56,976 nt of DNA, taken from NCBI GenBank assembly GCA_001839685.1, contig MLAK01000839.1:1-56976 (forward strand). The letters run 5' to 3'. Positions 1 to 10,371 of this stretch are shown here, piece after piece. A program made the position numbers and the translations under genes. The stretch comes from Tritrichomonas foetus (lineage: Eukaryota; Parabasalia; Tritrichomonadida; Tritrichomonadidae). The notes below the pieces were generated by a model that made no database searches, had not been told where the DNA came from, and saw only the letters and a list, made by a program, of their open reading frames with translations. How positions within the stretch are numbered: the first letter of the stretch is position 1; each line of letters opens with the position of its first letter.

Positions 1-83
1 AACATTGCATAGTTTATTATTTATAAATATAATGTATTGATTTCACTTCTAATGTGGGTAGTGACATCACACCTCCGGACACC

Positions 84-3000
84 CTATAATTCATTTTCAT
101 CACTAAAAATGGAAACAAATGATGTTAATTCAGATGTTACAGAATCACTATCAAACATTGCTAAAAGTTGTAATTCACACGGAATTTGCATATCAGAATC
201 CGAAATACAAATGCAATGAGAGGTGTAATTTGATGGACTCTGCTTATTTTTCATGAGTTTCATTTGATTCATTAAATCATTTTGTTCAGTTTCTTTGATA
301 ACAGTCAATAATGGTTGTCCAAGTAATTGCTCTGGCTTATATCCAAAAACATCAGTTACAGCAGGATTAATTGAATCAACAGTTCCATTATTATCTGTAC
401 AAATAACACAGCTTGACCAATGATGAATAACGTTCTTATCTAGTGACATTTGTGCTGTGTCACTAGATTTTTTGATACTTAAAATATAATTTATAAGTTT
501 TTTATCAGAAACAACTGATATTGGGGAAATTCTTCGTAAATATAACATTGCTATTTCATAGCACTTATTCAGAGCTAATATGTATATGAAGCAAATAAGC
601 AAACTAACAACTGCTAAAATAATTTCAACTACAAAGAAGACAATATGAATGTTTTTAAAATCAGTATTAAACCTGTTAATCACTGTGTTTATTTGAGCAT
701 CAATTGCTAATAATTTTGGAACTAAATGATGAGTAGCTAAATGAAATATATCTGCAAGTGTTTGACTATCAATTAATTCGTCACCTTCTCTTATGTTTAA
801 AGCATTGGTGATTTGATTAATGAAAAATGATATAAGTGCTTGAGTTGATGCACATTTATAATTCTCATGGAATGAGGGCTGAGATAAATTAGGCTCACAT
901 GTTTCTAAAAGAGAAACTTCATCAATAACATCATCAAGACCAGCAATACTTGGTGTTCCTCCAGATTCAGTGAAAATATTCGTTGTTTTTTCATCAAGAA
1001 GATCTGAGTCTGATAATATTTCTGAGATAAGTTCAGTATGATTTACATATTTGCTTGCAGATAGCATTGGATATTCACTTAAAGCAACAAGAAATAGTCG
1101 ATAAATTATTTGAATAATAAAAGACTTCCTAATCCTCGAATCTGATGACCACATTGATAAAAAATCAAACCATGTATTGTAATAATCAATTTTTTGAAGA
1201 TGGAAAAAAAGAACTAATGCTATAGCAACCGTAACACAAGCAAAAACTATTGAAAATAAAACTGGAATATTAATTGAAGCTTTCAAGTCTGAACGCCCAT
1301 CTTTAACTTCATCATTTGATCCACTCTTTTTTAATGGACGTGTTGCTTCATTTATAATTTCTTGAGGCTGATGTAAAATCATATTTTGAAACATTAATAC
1401 TTCCTTTACATACAAAATTGATACTAATAGAAATATTGCCATAGTAAATACAACATAAAATATTGGAAATACTAATTCTAATATACCAAGCTCTTTGGCA
1501 GCTCCTTCTTGTCCTTCAGAAGCAACAAGACTAATTGATGACATTAAATCATTAAAACTATCTGCTACCAAATGGAAATTTTCAGTTATTATACAAAAGT
1601 TTTGATTAGAGAAAAACCAATTACTAAAGTTTGTGTTTCCCACAGCTTGTGACGTCACAAATATAAGATAAAGTGTAATTGTTTGCATATTTTGATATGA
1701 CGTTTTAGTTGCAGGATCACCATACATACTGCAATATAAAAATGGTGTGCTTTCTGCAAACAAGTCGACTGCAAATTTACGAACATTTTCCCCTGTTGAT
1801 GCAAAATCCGCAATATTTGATACAAAAGTGACATACATATTTGCCGCCTCAACATTAAAATCGGAAGCATGTTGTGCCCATGAAGATCCTTCGCCTATAT
1901 ATTCATCATATCCACCATCAAGCTTTTGTAGCTTATCTACATCATTAGTGATAGTCATAATATTTGTGTTGTTGGAAAACTCCATAAGCAATGAATATGC
2001 AGCAGTAAACATAGAAAGCCTACAAGTATTAATATATGTAATTCTAGTTGTTGTCTCTGGCCTTTGATCAAAATAAGAATTAAATGAAATATATATAAAA
2101 CAGAATATAACAACACCAACCAAAATTAATATCATGGCAACAACAATCATTGGTGTATTTTTATCAGCCTTTCTATTTTTTAATGCATTTTCCATACTAA
2201 TTCTAATTCTTGCATTTGTTAACATAGTTTTACCAATTTCCTCCTGAAGTGCAATATCCATTTCTGATGACTGTGATGACGATATTGTGCTTCTACTTGA
2301 TGAGCTTTGATTTGATTCTGCACTCTTTGATGCTCTTGAAACTTGCTGTTTTACTTTTTGACCTTTTAAGTCAAGAATTTTTAATTTAACATACTCCGGA
2401 AAGTTTCGAATAAACTGTCTATAACAGTTATCGACACTGAAATTAAAACCACTTTCAATCATATTAATTTTGTTTTGAATTTTAATAGCATTGCTAAAAC
2501 TTGTACAACATTCTATGAGAAAAGTACAATACTCTTCATTAAAATTACATGAATTAGGAAAGTGAATTAACGATTCATCCCACTTTGACTTTAATTTTTG
2601 TATTTTAAGATATAATGCATAATTATCGGAAACATTGAGTGATGTTTGATGCCAAAAATTGAGAACAATTGTTTCTAAGTCCTTAGTCTCAGTTTTTAAT
2701 TCTTTTAAACTCTTCAATGCAATTTCTGAAGAAGAAGTTTGCCGTAAAATTCGAATTTTTTGTAATTGAAAGAGCAAAAATTTATTTCGGAGTTTTAAAT
2801 CATGCCTTTTGCTTGCTTCTCTGATCATTGCCGCAAGAGAAGATGTCATTGGTGGAAGAAATGCAGCTATTCTCATTAAATAACATAAGCACTCAGTTGA
2901 AGGAAAACATTTAAGAATATATCGGAACATTGGTACTTCATAAAATTTCATTTTATGATTCATTACAACATAATTCATATATGTTACCATTTTATTATAA

Positions 3001-3860
3001 TTTCTATCCAGTTTAATCGATTCCAAACGATCACATTTTTCTTTTTCTTGAATTACTTCTTCTTCTTCATTATGAAATATTAAATCTTTCCTAATTTTCT
3101 TGAGCTTTATTTTAAAAAATATAACAGATGCTACAATGCCAAGAATTAGAAAAGCAGGAATCATTACAGAACATGCTATTTGATTCGGATTTTTAAATAA
3201 TAATCCAATTAAATACATCACATCCAAGCATTCTTGCCAAAATGCTACTCCTAAGAAAATTATATTGATATTCAATTTGATAAATGGAAGGCGTGCAAAT
3301 TTCACAGCCAAAAAAGCAGTATAGATCATATGAATTACAACTAATGGATGTTGAAGCCACGAGTTAAAATGCGATAAAACTAATGATAAAAAGTTAAAAA
3401 TTGGGTTTCCTATTGCCATGTTAATGAATGGCTTTGGATCAAAAGAAGAAAATGGAGATACTGACAAGTATGCAGATGAATAGATCAATGATGAAGTTAT
3501 GTTACATAAAACTTCTAAAATTAAGAACCAGATCAAACTTAAGACAAAAAAGACAATATTTGTTGCATTTCGTTTCTCACTCTCAAAGAATATCGAAAAT
3601 AATTCACCTGCAAGTTGCCCAGTTGGTAATATCACAATTATTATTACAAGTTCAATAAAGAAACGTGTAAAATAAACAAGTGGTGTTTGTAATCTTCTTG
3701 ATCGTTTAAAATAAGCCAAAACACATAAAAATATAACAACAATTAATACAGTAATGATAGTATAACATAAGAACCTAATTAAATAATCTGTAACACTGGT
3801 TGCTGTAGATGATTGTGAACGAGACATAATCGATGATTCAACAGTACTTTTCATTGCCAT
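84..3860 (-). CDS. Multi-pass membrane protein with C-terminal PAS domain (TmcB-like architecture)
   Basis: 1258 aa. The N-terminus (about residues 25-250) holds several hydrophobic segments. A soluble alpha-helical region follows (about 340-530), rich in regularly spaced helices like the TPR-like part of TmcB-type proteins of protists. A second membrane block has clear segments near 573-598, 800, 870 and 1073-1097. Residues about 1149-1258 form a PAS fold, with the typical 'TDNNGTVDSINPA' and 'FGYKPEQLLGQ' stretches. In trichomonads this architecture usually belongs to large membrane sensors, many of which continue into an adenylate/guanylate cyclase domain. Here the frame stops (TAG at 84-86) right after the PAS fold, so no catalytic domain is present. 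The first ATG lies 23 bases from a TCATT initiator. The likely role is a membrane-anchored sensor or scaffold; ligand and partners are unknown. The TmcB assignment is from memory of the architecture. Confidence 0.85.
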   Translation of the reverse strand: MAMKSTVESSIMSRSQSSTATSVTDYLIRFLCYTIITVLIVVIFLCVLAYFKRSRRLQTPLVYFTRFFIELVIIIVILPTGQLAGELFSIFFESEKRNATNIVFFVLSLIWFLILEVLCNITSSLIYSSAYLSVSPFSSFDPKPFINMAIGNPIFNFLSLVLSHFNSWLQHPLVVIHMIYTAFLAVKFARLPFIKLNINIIFLGVAFWQECLDVMYLIGLLFKNPNQIACSVMIPAFLILGIVASVIFFKIKLKKIRKDLIFHNEEEEVIQEKEKCDRLESIKLDRNYNKMVTYMNYVVMNHKMKFYEVPMFRYILKCFPSTECLCYLMRIAAFLPPMTSSLAAMIREASKRHDLKLRNKFLLFQLQKIRILRQTSSSEIALKSLKELKTETKDLETIVLNFWHQTSLNVSDNYALYLKIQKLKSKWDESLIHFPNSCNFNEEYCTFLIECCTSFSNAIKIQNKINMIESGFNFSVDNCYRQFIRNFPEYVKLKILDLKGQKVKQQVSRASKSAESNQSSSSRSTISSSQSSEMDIALQEEIGKTMLTNARIRISMENALKNRKADKNTPMIVVAMILILVGVVIFCFIYISFNSYFDQRPETTTRITYINTCRLSMFTAAYSLLMEFSNNTNIMTITNDVDKLQKLDGGYDEYIGEGSSWAQHASDFNVEAANMYVTFVSNIADFASTGENVRKFAVDLFAESTPFLYCSMYGDPATKTSYQNMQTITLYLIFVTSQAVGNTNFSNWFFSNQNFCIITENFHLVADSFNDLMSSISLVASEGQEGAAKELGILELVFPIFYVVFTMAIFLLVSILYVKEVLMFQNMILHQPQEIINEATRPLKKSGSNDEVKDGRSDLKASINIPVLFSIVFACVTVAIALVLFFHLQKIDYYNTWFDFLSMWSSDSRIRKSFIIQIIYRLFLVALSEYPMLSASKYVNHTELISEILSDSDLLDEKTTNIFTESGGTPSIAGLDDVIDEVSLLETCEPNLSQPSFHENYKCASTQALISFFINQITNALNIREGDELIDSQTLADIFHLATHHLVPKLLAIDAQINTVINRFNTDFKNIHIVFFVVEIILAVVSLLICFIYILALNKCYEIAMLYLRRISPISVVSDKKLINYILSIKKSSDTAQMSLDKNVIHHWSSCVICTDNNGTVDSINPAVTDVFGYKPEQLLGQPLLTVIKETEQNDLMNQMKLMKNKQSPSNYTSHCICISDSDMQIPCELQLLAMFDSDSVTSELTSFVSIFSDENEL

Positions 3861-4832
3861 TTGGATTTATTTTTATGTGCAATGAGAGTCTATTAATTTA
3901 TTATCTTTTTACGACAATTTGGGAATATTTGAGAGATCCCTGTTAATTCAAAAAAAGAATAATTTGTATTTAAAAGATGGCTCAGATATCGGTAAAATTT
4001 CTGAAAATTTTTTATGTAAAAAAGCATATTCTTTTACTTGAAATCACTTAGTAAGTGACACTTCATTCATTAAAAATTTTCTGGTTCATATAATTTTCTA
4101 TGTTTCTATTATTTAATTTGCTTGTTCTTAAGAATTTCTTTATCAAATTAATTGTGAAAAGTGAAGATATTACTTAGAACTTCTAGATAATGTTATCAAA
4201 ATATTTGAAGCAAAATACTTGAAAATTGAAATGGTTATCTGTTAGCTTTAGAAAGAAATTTTATTTACATCTCAGTGATACTGTAAAAGATTAATTTTAT
4301 TCTATAATTCACACAATTTTTTTCAAGCCTGGATTTCTGAAATTTCGAGAAACATAAATTTCAAAAAATGTTTTTGAAAATTTGAAGTTTCATAATATTT
4401 TAGGTGACATTTTATATCAGATAGAAGAAGGGCCATTTATTCTAAATGTTTGTGACTTTTAGAGATACTCAATTGAGAAAGTTTTTTAATGAGTTTCATT
4501 CTTTGATAGAAAGAAAGATGCAAAAAATTAGATAAAAAAGAACATAAATGTATTTATTTTGTTAATTAGATTTTCTCATACTGTTTACGCATCTACTTTC
4601 AATGAATAAAGCTTTAAATTCAAAATGATAAAAAACCAATTCTGAGAATACTTTTATAAAACAAAAACTCTGAATAAGAGTCTCTGATTCATAAATCGAT
4701 AGTGAATAATATTAATCTGGAAATTAAACTATAGTTTTAAATAAATTCCAATGTTAATACGAAGTTATCTAAATAGGTTTACATATTTTTGGTTAACTGC
4801 TCCCCAAATATTAGCCCTTTCAAATTTTATAA
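3861..4832. other. Divergent intergenic region
   Basis: AT-rich spacer between two genes transcribed away from each other. Apart from the two initiator-like sites at its edges I see no ORF, repeat or RNA gene. Confidence 0.5.
3879..3885 (-). promoter_or_regulatory. Initiator-like element TCATTGC
   Basis: On the minus strand this reads TCATTGC, with the A 23 bases before the ATG of the PAS membrane protein. It fits the trichomonad initiator TCA(+1)Y(T/A), where A is the transcription start. Confidence 0.4.
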
Positions 4833-4839
4833 TCATTCA
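4833..4839 (+). promoter_or_regulatory. Initiator-like element TCATTCA
   Basis: TCATT lies 27 bases before the ATG at 4862. It supports that ATG, rather than the upstream in-frame ATG at 4751, as the start of the ankyrin/DUF3447 gene. Confidence 0.4.
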
Positions 4840-4861
4840 AACTTTTAGAAAAAGTGCCAAA

Positions 4862-6310
4862 ATGAATAATTCTCATGAAAAACCATTTTCACCATGGATG
4901 GATATTATTGATGCCATTATCGGCCTTCAGGACATTCTAATAAATAGCCCAGATGATGTTTCCGATGAGGAAATTGGTGCGAAAATTTCGCCTGTATTTT
5001 TTAGTTCACCGAATTACATCTTAACTTTTTTCAATGTTGTTTCATTAATTTTTTCTACTCGCATTGATAAATTTGATCAATGCATCAAATTAGCCGTTAG
5101 TTTTTCACCTTTTCTGAAAAGAATGAATCTGCCACATGAAGTTTGTTTTTATCACACAAATGGCTTTATTTATTATAATTTATATTTACATGGCTTTTTA
5201 AATTTTGATTATATTTTAAAATTAGCACCAGATAATCAAAGCATTTCTGAAATTTTTTATCCAGAAATTAATGAAAAGTATCCAGATTTTTTCAAAACTA
5301 AAAAAAGTGAAAGTGAAATCAATGAAATTAAAAAGTTTCGAGAAATTGGTAAAAATCATCATCCTATTGCGTCAGCAATTCAAAATGATGATATTGACAC
5401 TTTTCAAGAAATAATTGCAAAACAAAACATTAAACTTGACTCACAAATTCCTTATTCAGTTTTTGAAAGTCATGGTATCGTCAATCGTCCAAACGATATG
5501 CCGACTTTAATCGAATTTGCCGCATTTTTTGGCGCTACTAAAATTTTCAAATATTTAATACTAAATAATTTTTCGAATATGAACATCCAATCGAATAATC
5601 AAAGCAATTTAAACAATCAAAATGATATTATTGATAATTTGAATGGAGACAACAATCATAATAATCAAAATGATTTGACAAATACCATTTTTTCAAGAAT
5701 TTTACGGTTTGCTGTTGCTGGTGGCAATTACGAAATCATCCATTTACTCGAAGGATATAAAATTGATATGAAAGAGGGTTTTAGAAGTGCAATTATGTGT
5801 CATAGAAACGAATTAGTTGAATATTTTATGGAAAATTTTGGTTTTGAATTTTCACCAGATGAAATTTTCTTATCAATTGAGGAATTGAACATGTCTTTAG
5901 TCAAGAAAAACCTTGATAATATTTATAAGAATCCTTATATGAAAGATTCACATAATAATAATATTATTCACGCTGCTGTGAAATCTGATTTAGTATGGAT
6001 TAATGAAATGATTTTTTCTTTACCCAATATGGAAAGTTTGTTGACTGAAGAAAATTCATTTCATATAACTCCAATGATGCAGGCAGTCGCTGGGTCACAT
6101 CAAATATTTAAATATTTGGTTTCTACAAAAATTGGGAATGATTATTGGCTTAATTGGAAATTTCAATATATTCTTGGTTCCTCTGCAACTGAAGAAAATT
6201 TGAAATACGCCATTGAAAAGGCTCCTGATATTTTAAACAGTCAGACATTTATTTACGGTGCTATGGATAATCCGACAAACATGAAGTTTATTCAAAGCTG
6301 TCGAAAATAA
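4862..6310 (+). CDS. DUF3447/ankyrin-repeat protein
   Basis: 482 aa from the ATG at 4862. The frame is open back to an ATG at 4751, but the 37 extra residues look like translated spacer and an initiator-like TCATT at 4833 lies inside them. The N-terminal helical part (about 1-150) and the core 'PTLIEFAAFFGATKIFKYL' plus 'FAVAGGNYEIIHLLE' are hallmarks of the DUF3447 ankyrin family, which is greatly expanded in trichomonads. Degenerate ankyrin repeats continue to the C-terminus. An Asn-rich insert (about residues 240-275) interrupts the repeat stack. It is a distant paralogue of the 658-aa protein at 32108-34084; both share the 'AVAGGNYEIIH' and 'HRNE(L/I)VEY' core. It probably acts as a cytosolic protein-interaction scaffold; the partner is unknown. 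Confidence 0.88.
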   Translation: MNNSHEKPFSPWMDIIDAIIGLQDILINSPDDVSDEEIGAKISPVFFSSPNYILTFFNVVSLIFSTRIDKFDQCIKLAVSFSPFLKRMNLPHEVCFYHTNGFIYYNLYLHGFLNFDYILKLAPDNQSISEIFYPEINEKYPDFFKTKKSESEINEIKKFREIGKNHHPIASAIQNDDIDTFQEIIAKQNIKLDSQIPYSVFESHGIVNRPNDMPTLIEFAAFFGATKIFKYLILNNFSNMNIQSNNQSNLNNQNDIIDNLNGDNNHNNQNDLTNTIFSRILRFAVAGGNYEIIHLLEGYKIDMKEGFRSAIMCHRNELVEYFMENFGFEFSPDEIFLSIEELNMSLVKKNLDNIYKNPYMKDSHNNNIIHAAVKSDLVWINEMIFSLPNMESLLTEENSFHITPMMQAVAGSHQIFKYLVSTKIGNDYWLNWKFQYILGSSATEENLKYAIEKAPDILNSQTFIYGAMDNPTNMKFIQSCRK

Positions 6311-6945
6311 TAATCTAAACAATTGTTAGTCCTTTGTAATAACTATGTTGTTGTTGTTGTTAGTAAACTATTTTAATCGAATTGATTTATTATTTACTCA
6401 ATCCTAATGAGAGAATCCATTTGGAAATATAAATGCTACGAAGAATTAATTATACCTTGAGTAAAAACTTTAATCAGCAAGAGCAATGCTTTTGATGCTT
6501 CAAATTGAATAAAGAAACTATTATTGTATCTTTTAAAAAAAATGATATCATCGAATAAAGAACAAATAATAAAAAATCATTACACAGTCTTGGTAGAAAG
6601 TAACAAGACTTAACCATAACATATTTCACTCCATTTATGGAGAATAGATCGTGAAAAGATTTATTTCGCTGATAATTTCTGCGATAATTAAATCAATTCT
6701 GTAACGATTGAAATTTGTGTTCAGAAAATATTTCTTTATACTTGAGATAATATTTATATTTTTCATCTGAACAAAGACATTCAAAATCATTACTCTTTAA
6801 TGAGAAAACTCATTAAATATCATATTTAGAAATGTTCGTTTTTTGAAATACCGAAAAATTCTCACATTTTATCCTAATAAAAAACGAATTCGATAGAAAA
6901 AGAAGGTCTTTTCAAATTTGAGGTATGTAGATTTTTCTCTGTTTA
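6311..6945. other. Intergenic spacer
   Basis: AT-rich. A short GTT run lies at about 6349-6360 just after the ankyrin gene. No gene or RNA is recognisable. Confidence 0.4.
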
Positions 6946-6957
6946 TCATTTCATTTT
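6946..6957 (+). promoter_or_regulatory. Two overlapping initiator elements
   Basis: TCATTTC (6946-6952) and TCATTTT (6951-6957) both fit the trichomonad initiator. Their A residues lie 25 and 20 bases before the ATG at 6973. They are the best promoter evidence for the micro-gene that follows. Confidence 0.5.
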
Positions 6958-6972
6958 TCTAACAAACAAAAA

Positions 6973-7137
6973 ATGGGACGAAGCGGAAGTGGACATGGAG
7001 GAAAAGGACGTGGCGGTGGCCATGGTAGAGGACGTGGTGGCGGTAAAGGTCATGATAGGAGAGAAGAAAAACAAGAAGTGAAAACTAAAAGTGCAACAAC
7101 CGAGTCATCAAGCTCGAAATGTTGCCTTTTGATATAA
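6973..7137 (+). CDS. 54-aa Gly/Arg-rich protein with C-terminal CaaX box
   Basis: A short ORF found by reading the spacer. Residues 2-30 are almost only Gly, Arg, His, Lys and Ser with RG/GRG steps, as in RGG boxes that bind RNA and are arginine-methylated. Residues 31-50 are charged and Ser/Thr-rich. The protein ends K-C-C-L-L-I, so the last four residues CLLI form a CaaX box, with a second cysteine next to it that could be palmitoylated. The region is visibly GC-richer than its flanks, the start follows a double initiator at the normal distance, and a TAA closes it. I know no named homologue. The inference is a small prenylated, membrane-bound, nucleic-acid- or protein-binding peptide. Alternatives are a chance ORF or a remnant of the tail of a larger GTPase-like protein. 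Confidence 0.6.
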   Translation: MGRSGSGHGGKGRGGGHGRGRGGGKGHDRREEKQEVKTKSATTESSSSKCCLLI

Positions 7138-7464
7138 AACCATTAAACCATTATAATTTTATATAATACATTTGTATTCAAACATTCATTTATCTTTTTA
7201 TAATTAACAGTGGATTTTTTGTCATGATCATTCTGCAAAGTTGTTCTCATTTATTGATAATTCGACAAAGTAATTACAATGTAATTTAATATATAAACAT
7301 TAATACCATAACGCTTATAATCTCTCACGAAAAACAGGCGATAATTGAATGATTTCCATAAAAAGTATAGGCAAATAATAAAAATAATAATAATGGAATA
7401 CATAGCATGTATATCTGTAATTTAATTACTAGTAACATCGCAAAATAAAAAGTTTCTCAAACTT
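7138..7464. other. Convergent intergenic spacer
   Basis: 327 bases between the CaaX micro-gene (+) and the kinase gene (-). AT-rich with a short AATAAT run near 7376-7393. Nothing else seen. Confidence 0.4.
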
Positions 7465-8694
7465 TCATTTGACTACATTTTGTTTCATAATCATAACATT
7501 ACGAATCGCATTAGTTCTTTTTGCACAAGTGTTCATTAGCATACTCACTGGCATGATCTTATGTTCTCTCAAGAACATGTTCTTGCTCCTACTTGGTCTT
7601 GAATAGAATGGCTGATATGATTCCTGACTCTGATCAAGTCCAGAGTTTCTTTTCATCAGTGAAATTCTCTCCAAGCGGATAGGTTCTGTGCTTTCATCTT
7701 CTGTATTATCAGGAGAACATAAGTTTTCTTGTTCTGTGAGTAAGATGTCTGTGCTGTTTCGGTAATCTCGTGGATTTATTATGAGTTTTGAATTCATTGT
7801 GCAGTCATGAGAAAGATCTCTTCTGATGGCATGTCTGGGCATGAACAGTTGGTTGTTCTTCCTTTCTGTTCGTGGACCAGTCATTGACGGGAGGCTGCAG
7901 ATTTGAAAAACATAGGCTGCTGTACTTTTCATTTTGGTGAACCATGGATGCTCCATGACCTCATTTATATAAGGTCGGTTCGCAGGATCTTTCGAAAGCA
8001 TTTGACTAATGAGTTCTTGGAGGAGCGGATCAATTTTCTGTAGCTCTGGAAACTTCAATTCATCTTCGACAATCTGCTTATACAAAACTTGAATATTGTC
8101 AGATATGAATGGATAACTTCCGGTCACCATGAAGTACAGAATAATTCCGAGTGACCAAATATCAGTTTTTTCATCATATTCATCACCTTTGACAAGCTCA
8201 GGCGAGATGTGAAGAGGTGATCCACATCGGGTGCTGGTGATCTCACTTCTCTTTTTACTGAATCCAAAATCAGCAAGCTTGATCATGTGCGACTTGTTTA
8301 TCAAAATATTGTCGGATTTCAGATCTCGATGAATGACACCGGCCTCATTATGCAAATATGATAGGGCAGCGCATATTTGCATGAAATATTTAAAAACGAT
8401 TTTTATATTTCCAAGAGGCATGTTTTTTTGGATTGAGCCTTTTTCAGCATATTCCATGACGATTCCGACTTTATTGTTTTCTTCAATGACTTCAAACAAG
8501 GAGATAATATTTTGGTGATTAAGGAACTTCATTACTTCAATTTCGCTCTCGACAACTTTCGCTTTGTCAATAATCTTTAAAGCGACAAAATTATGCGAGT
8601 TGCTGTTCATCTTGATGTGCCTTGCACGATATACTGTTGAGTATTCTCCATGACCAATGTTTTCCAACAATGTATAGTCACCAAACGTCAGCAT
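7465..8694 (-). CDS. CAMK-type serine/threonine protein kinase
   Basis: 409 aa. The kinase domain spans about residues 7-258. The Gly loop is G-H-G-E-Y-S-T-V (14-21), the ATP lysine K40, the likely alpha-C glutamate E51, the catalytic loop HRDLKSDN (122-129) and the metal-binding DFG at 142-144. The P+1 region reads 'CGSPLHISPE', so the usual APE is SPE (164-166), and the domain closes with 'HPWF'. All catalytic residues are present, so it should be active. The C-terminal about 150 residues are basic and Ser-rich without a recognisable domain. 'TRCGSP' after DFG and the domain order place it with the CAMK-like kinases abundant in trichomonads. The ATG at 8694 lies about 15 bases from a TCATA initiator. 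Confidence 0.95.
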   Translation of the reverse strand: MLTFGDYTLLENIGHGEYSTVYRARHIKMNSNSHNFVALKIIDKAKVVESEIEVMKFLNHQNIISLFEVIEENNKVGIVMEYAEKGSIQKNMPLGNIKIVFKYFMQICAALSYLHNEAGVIHRDLKSDNILINKSHMIKLADFGFSKKRSEITSTRCGSPLHISPELVKGDEYDEKTDIWSLGIILYFMVTGSYPFISDNIQVLYKQIVEDELKFPELQKIDPLLQELISQMLSKDPANRPYINEVMEHPWFTKMKSTAAYVFQICSLPSMTGPRTERKNNQLFMPRHAIRRDLSHDCTMNSKLIINPRDYRNSTDILLTEQENLCSPDNTEDESTEPIRLERISLMKRNSGLDQSQESYQPFYSRPSRSKNMFLREHKIMPVSMLMNTCAKRTNAIRNVMIMKQNVVK

Positions 8695-8704
8695 CTGGAT
8701 TCCA

Positions 8705-8711
8705 AATATGA
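8705..8711 (-). promoter_or_regulatory. Initiator-like element TCATATT
   Basis: Minus-strand TCATA, A about 15 bases before the kinase ATG at 8694; fits TCAY(T/A). Confidence 0.35.
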
Positions 8712-9891
8712 TTTTTGATTATTGAATGTTTGATAGAAATAACAAAATAAACAGTCAAAAATCGAATGAGGGAGTCAATGATTGTTTCAAAATTTGAATT
8801 AAAGAGTATACAAAATAGTTTGAAAAAATGAAATAAAAAAATTTACAACTTTCAAAACTAAATATAAAAAGTTATTAGTCATTCAATAATGTGATAAAAC
8901 TTTGCACTGTTATAGGGTAGCTTCTCTTAATAAATGGTTTATATCACGAATATGAAGCCAGTAAATGACTTTGGTTCATATGCATTTTTGATTCATTCAA
9001 GACAAAAAAAGAATTGAGCTCCGATGTTCCAGAATGGAATTGAAATATTGAATGTTTATTTCTTAGTTCAGAAAAAGGGTCCAGAATTTCTTTCTGTTAT
9101 CATTGAATTGCTTTGATTCAAATAAAATATATTTTATATTTTCAATAGTTTTAGAATAATCTATCTGAAATATTTGAAAAAGTACAATCATGTTAGTTTT
9201 CATGTTTTTTTGAAATTACTGTTTTTTAATCTTTATAAGTACAATTCCTTCAAGAAAAGGGAATACTCATATCGTCGTAGCTTTGAATGCTTATTTGAAT
9301 GGAAGATACATAAACCATTGAAAAAGTCTGGATGGAAACCACCAATCATATTATAAATAATCGTCAATAAAATTGAAATCTAATAAATTAAAAATATATG
9401 CTGTTTTGGGAGATTATGGGAAACGATTTTCCATTGACGAATATTTCTAATATTTTTCACCAATTGAAAAATTCACAGGTGATTCATCTCAATTTGTATT
9501 CAAAATTCGTTACCATTAAGAAAAAATAGAATCGGTATAATTCAAGTCTATCTTAAAGAGCCTTCTTTTCATAATTTTTTTTCCAAAATATCGGACTATA
9601 TTATAAGAATCTCTCTCTTTTTTTATTTCCAGAAAGAGGGAGGAAATTTGTCTTATGCAAGCTTCAAGTGATTAGGCACTATTTTCTTTTCTTTTCTTTT
9701 CTGAATCATATTAACATTAATAAAACACACATTTCAAATATGATATTTGATGATAAAATTGAATTTTAAACATGAAAAAAATAATAAAATATTTTTGATG
9801 TTTGGTTTTTTATTACTCTTGGTATCTATGTTTGATTATATTAGTAATGCATAATTCCTTGTGTAAAATTTTGAAATGTTGGTAAATTGGC
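8712..9891. other. Intergenic spacer
   Basis: AT-rich DNA upstream of the kinase. It contains a weak 60-codon frame at 9174-9356 without an ATG start, and a TTTTC run near 9688-9702. No gene is supported. Confidence 0.35.
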
Positions 9892-10095
9892 TTAATGTGC
9901 ATAATTCAAGTTTAGCCTTGTAAATTCCTGATGGTAGAAATCCATCGATTCATCATAAAAAGTCTCTCTATCATATACTATTAATCCATATTCTAATAAT
10001 TTTTTATCATTAAATGCTTGATTTCCAACTTTCTGAGCTGTATTGGGTTCCACTATTTCTGATGTACCAGAACATCCACAGAAACAATTAATCAT
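9892..10095 (-). CDS. Candidate small protein, 67 aa, unknown
   Basis: An ORF from an ATG at 10095 to TAA at 9892. The N-terminus MINCFCGCSG is Cys-rich and the rest is hydrophilic with many acidic and aromatic residues ('YDRETFYDESMDFYHQEF'), which looks like protein rather than translated AT-rich spacer. There is no clear initiator in front of the ATG, and the frame is open for a further 18 codons upstream. It could be a real small gene, or the 3' end of a decayed one, since the adjacent DNA (10108-10530) also looks like a relic. I recognise no family. Confidence 0.3.
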   Translation of the reverse strand: MINCFCGCSGTSEIVEPNTAQKVGNQAFNDKKLLEYGLIVYDRETFYDESMDFYHQEFTRLNLNYAH

Positions 10096-10107
10096 ATATA
10101 AAATTAA

Positions 10108-10371
10108 CACAAGTTTGATGGTAACGAAATCTGTGTAAATTTTGTTGAAAATTCAAATGCATTCATCAACGAATCTATTATACTTTCTTCTTCCAGCTTC
10201 CCTCGCCTTAATCAGTCTTTTATTTAGTACAACTTGTTCACTTGCAAACGAAATGCCTATTTGAATTCTTCAGCTTCCCTTCAAAATCAGCTTTCCGATC
10301 TCCAAATTAAAGGGAAAACGCATACAAATTACTCACAAATATTACAAACATTAAATCAGGCAAGAAAATAA
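10108..10371 (+). pseudogene. Possible decayed coding stretch
   Basis: One plus-strand frame runs through this stretch with a single internal TAG (about 10222-10230) and ends at TAA 10369. Its conceptual product has a balanced composition (for example 'SASLQNQLSDLQIKGKTH') and no ATG start. Base composition here and on to about 10530 is less AT-rich than the surrounding spacer. This fits a gene or mobile-element relic. I recognise no family, and chance remains possible. Confidence 0.25.

Noticed and set aside
37..219. 60-codon plus-strand frame
   Set aside because: Antisense shadow of the PAS domain coding region.
9174..9356. 60-codon frame with some coding-like residues
   Set aside because: No ATG start, no initiator, no recognisable motif.
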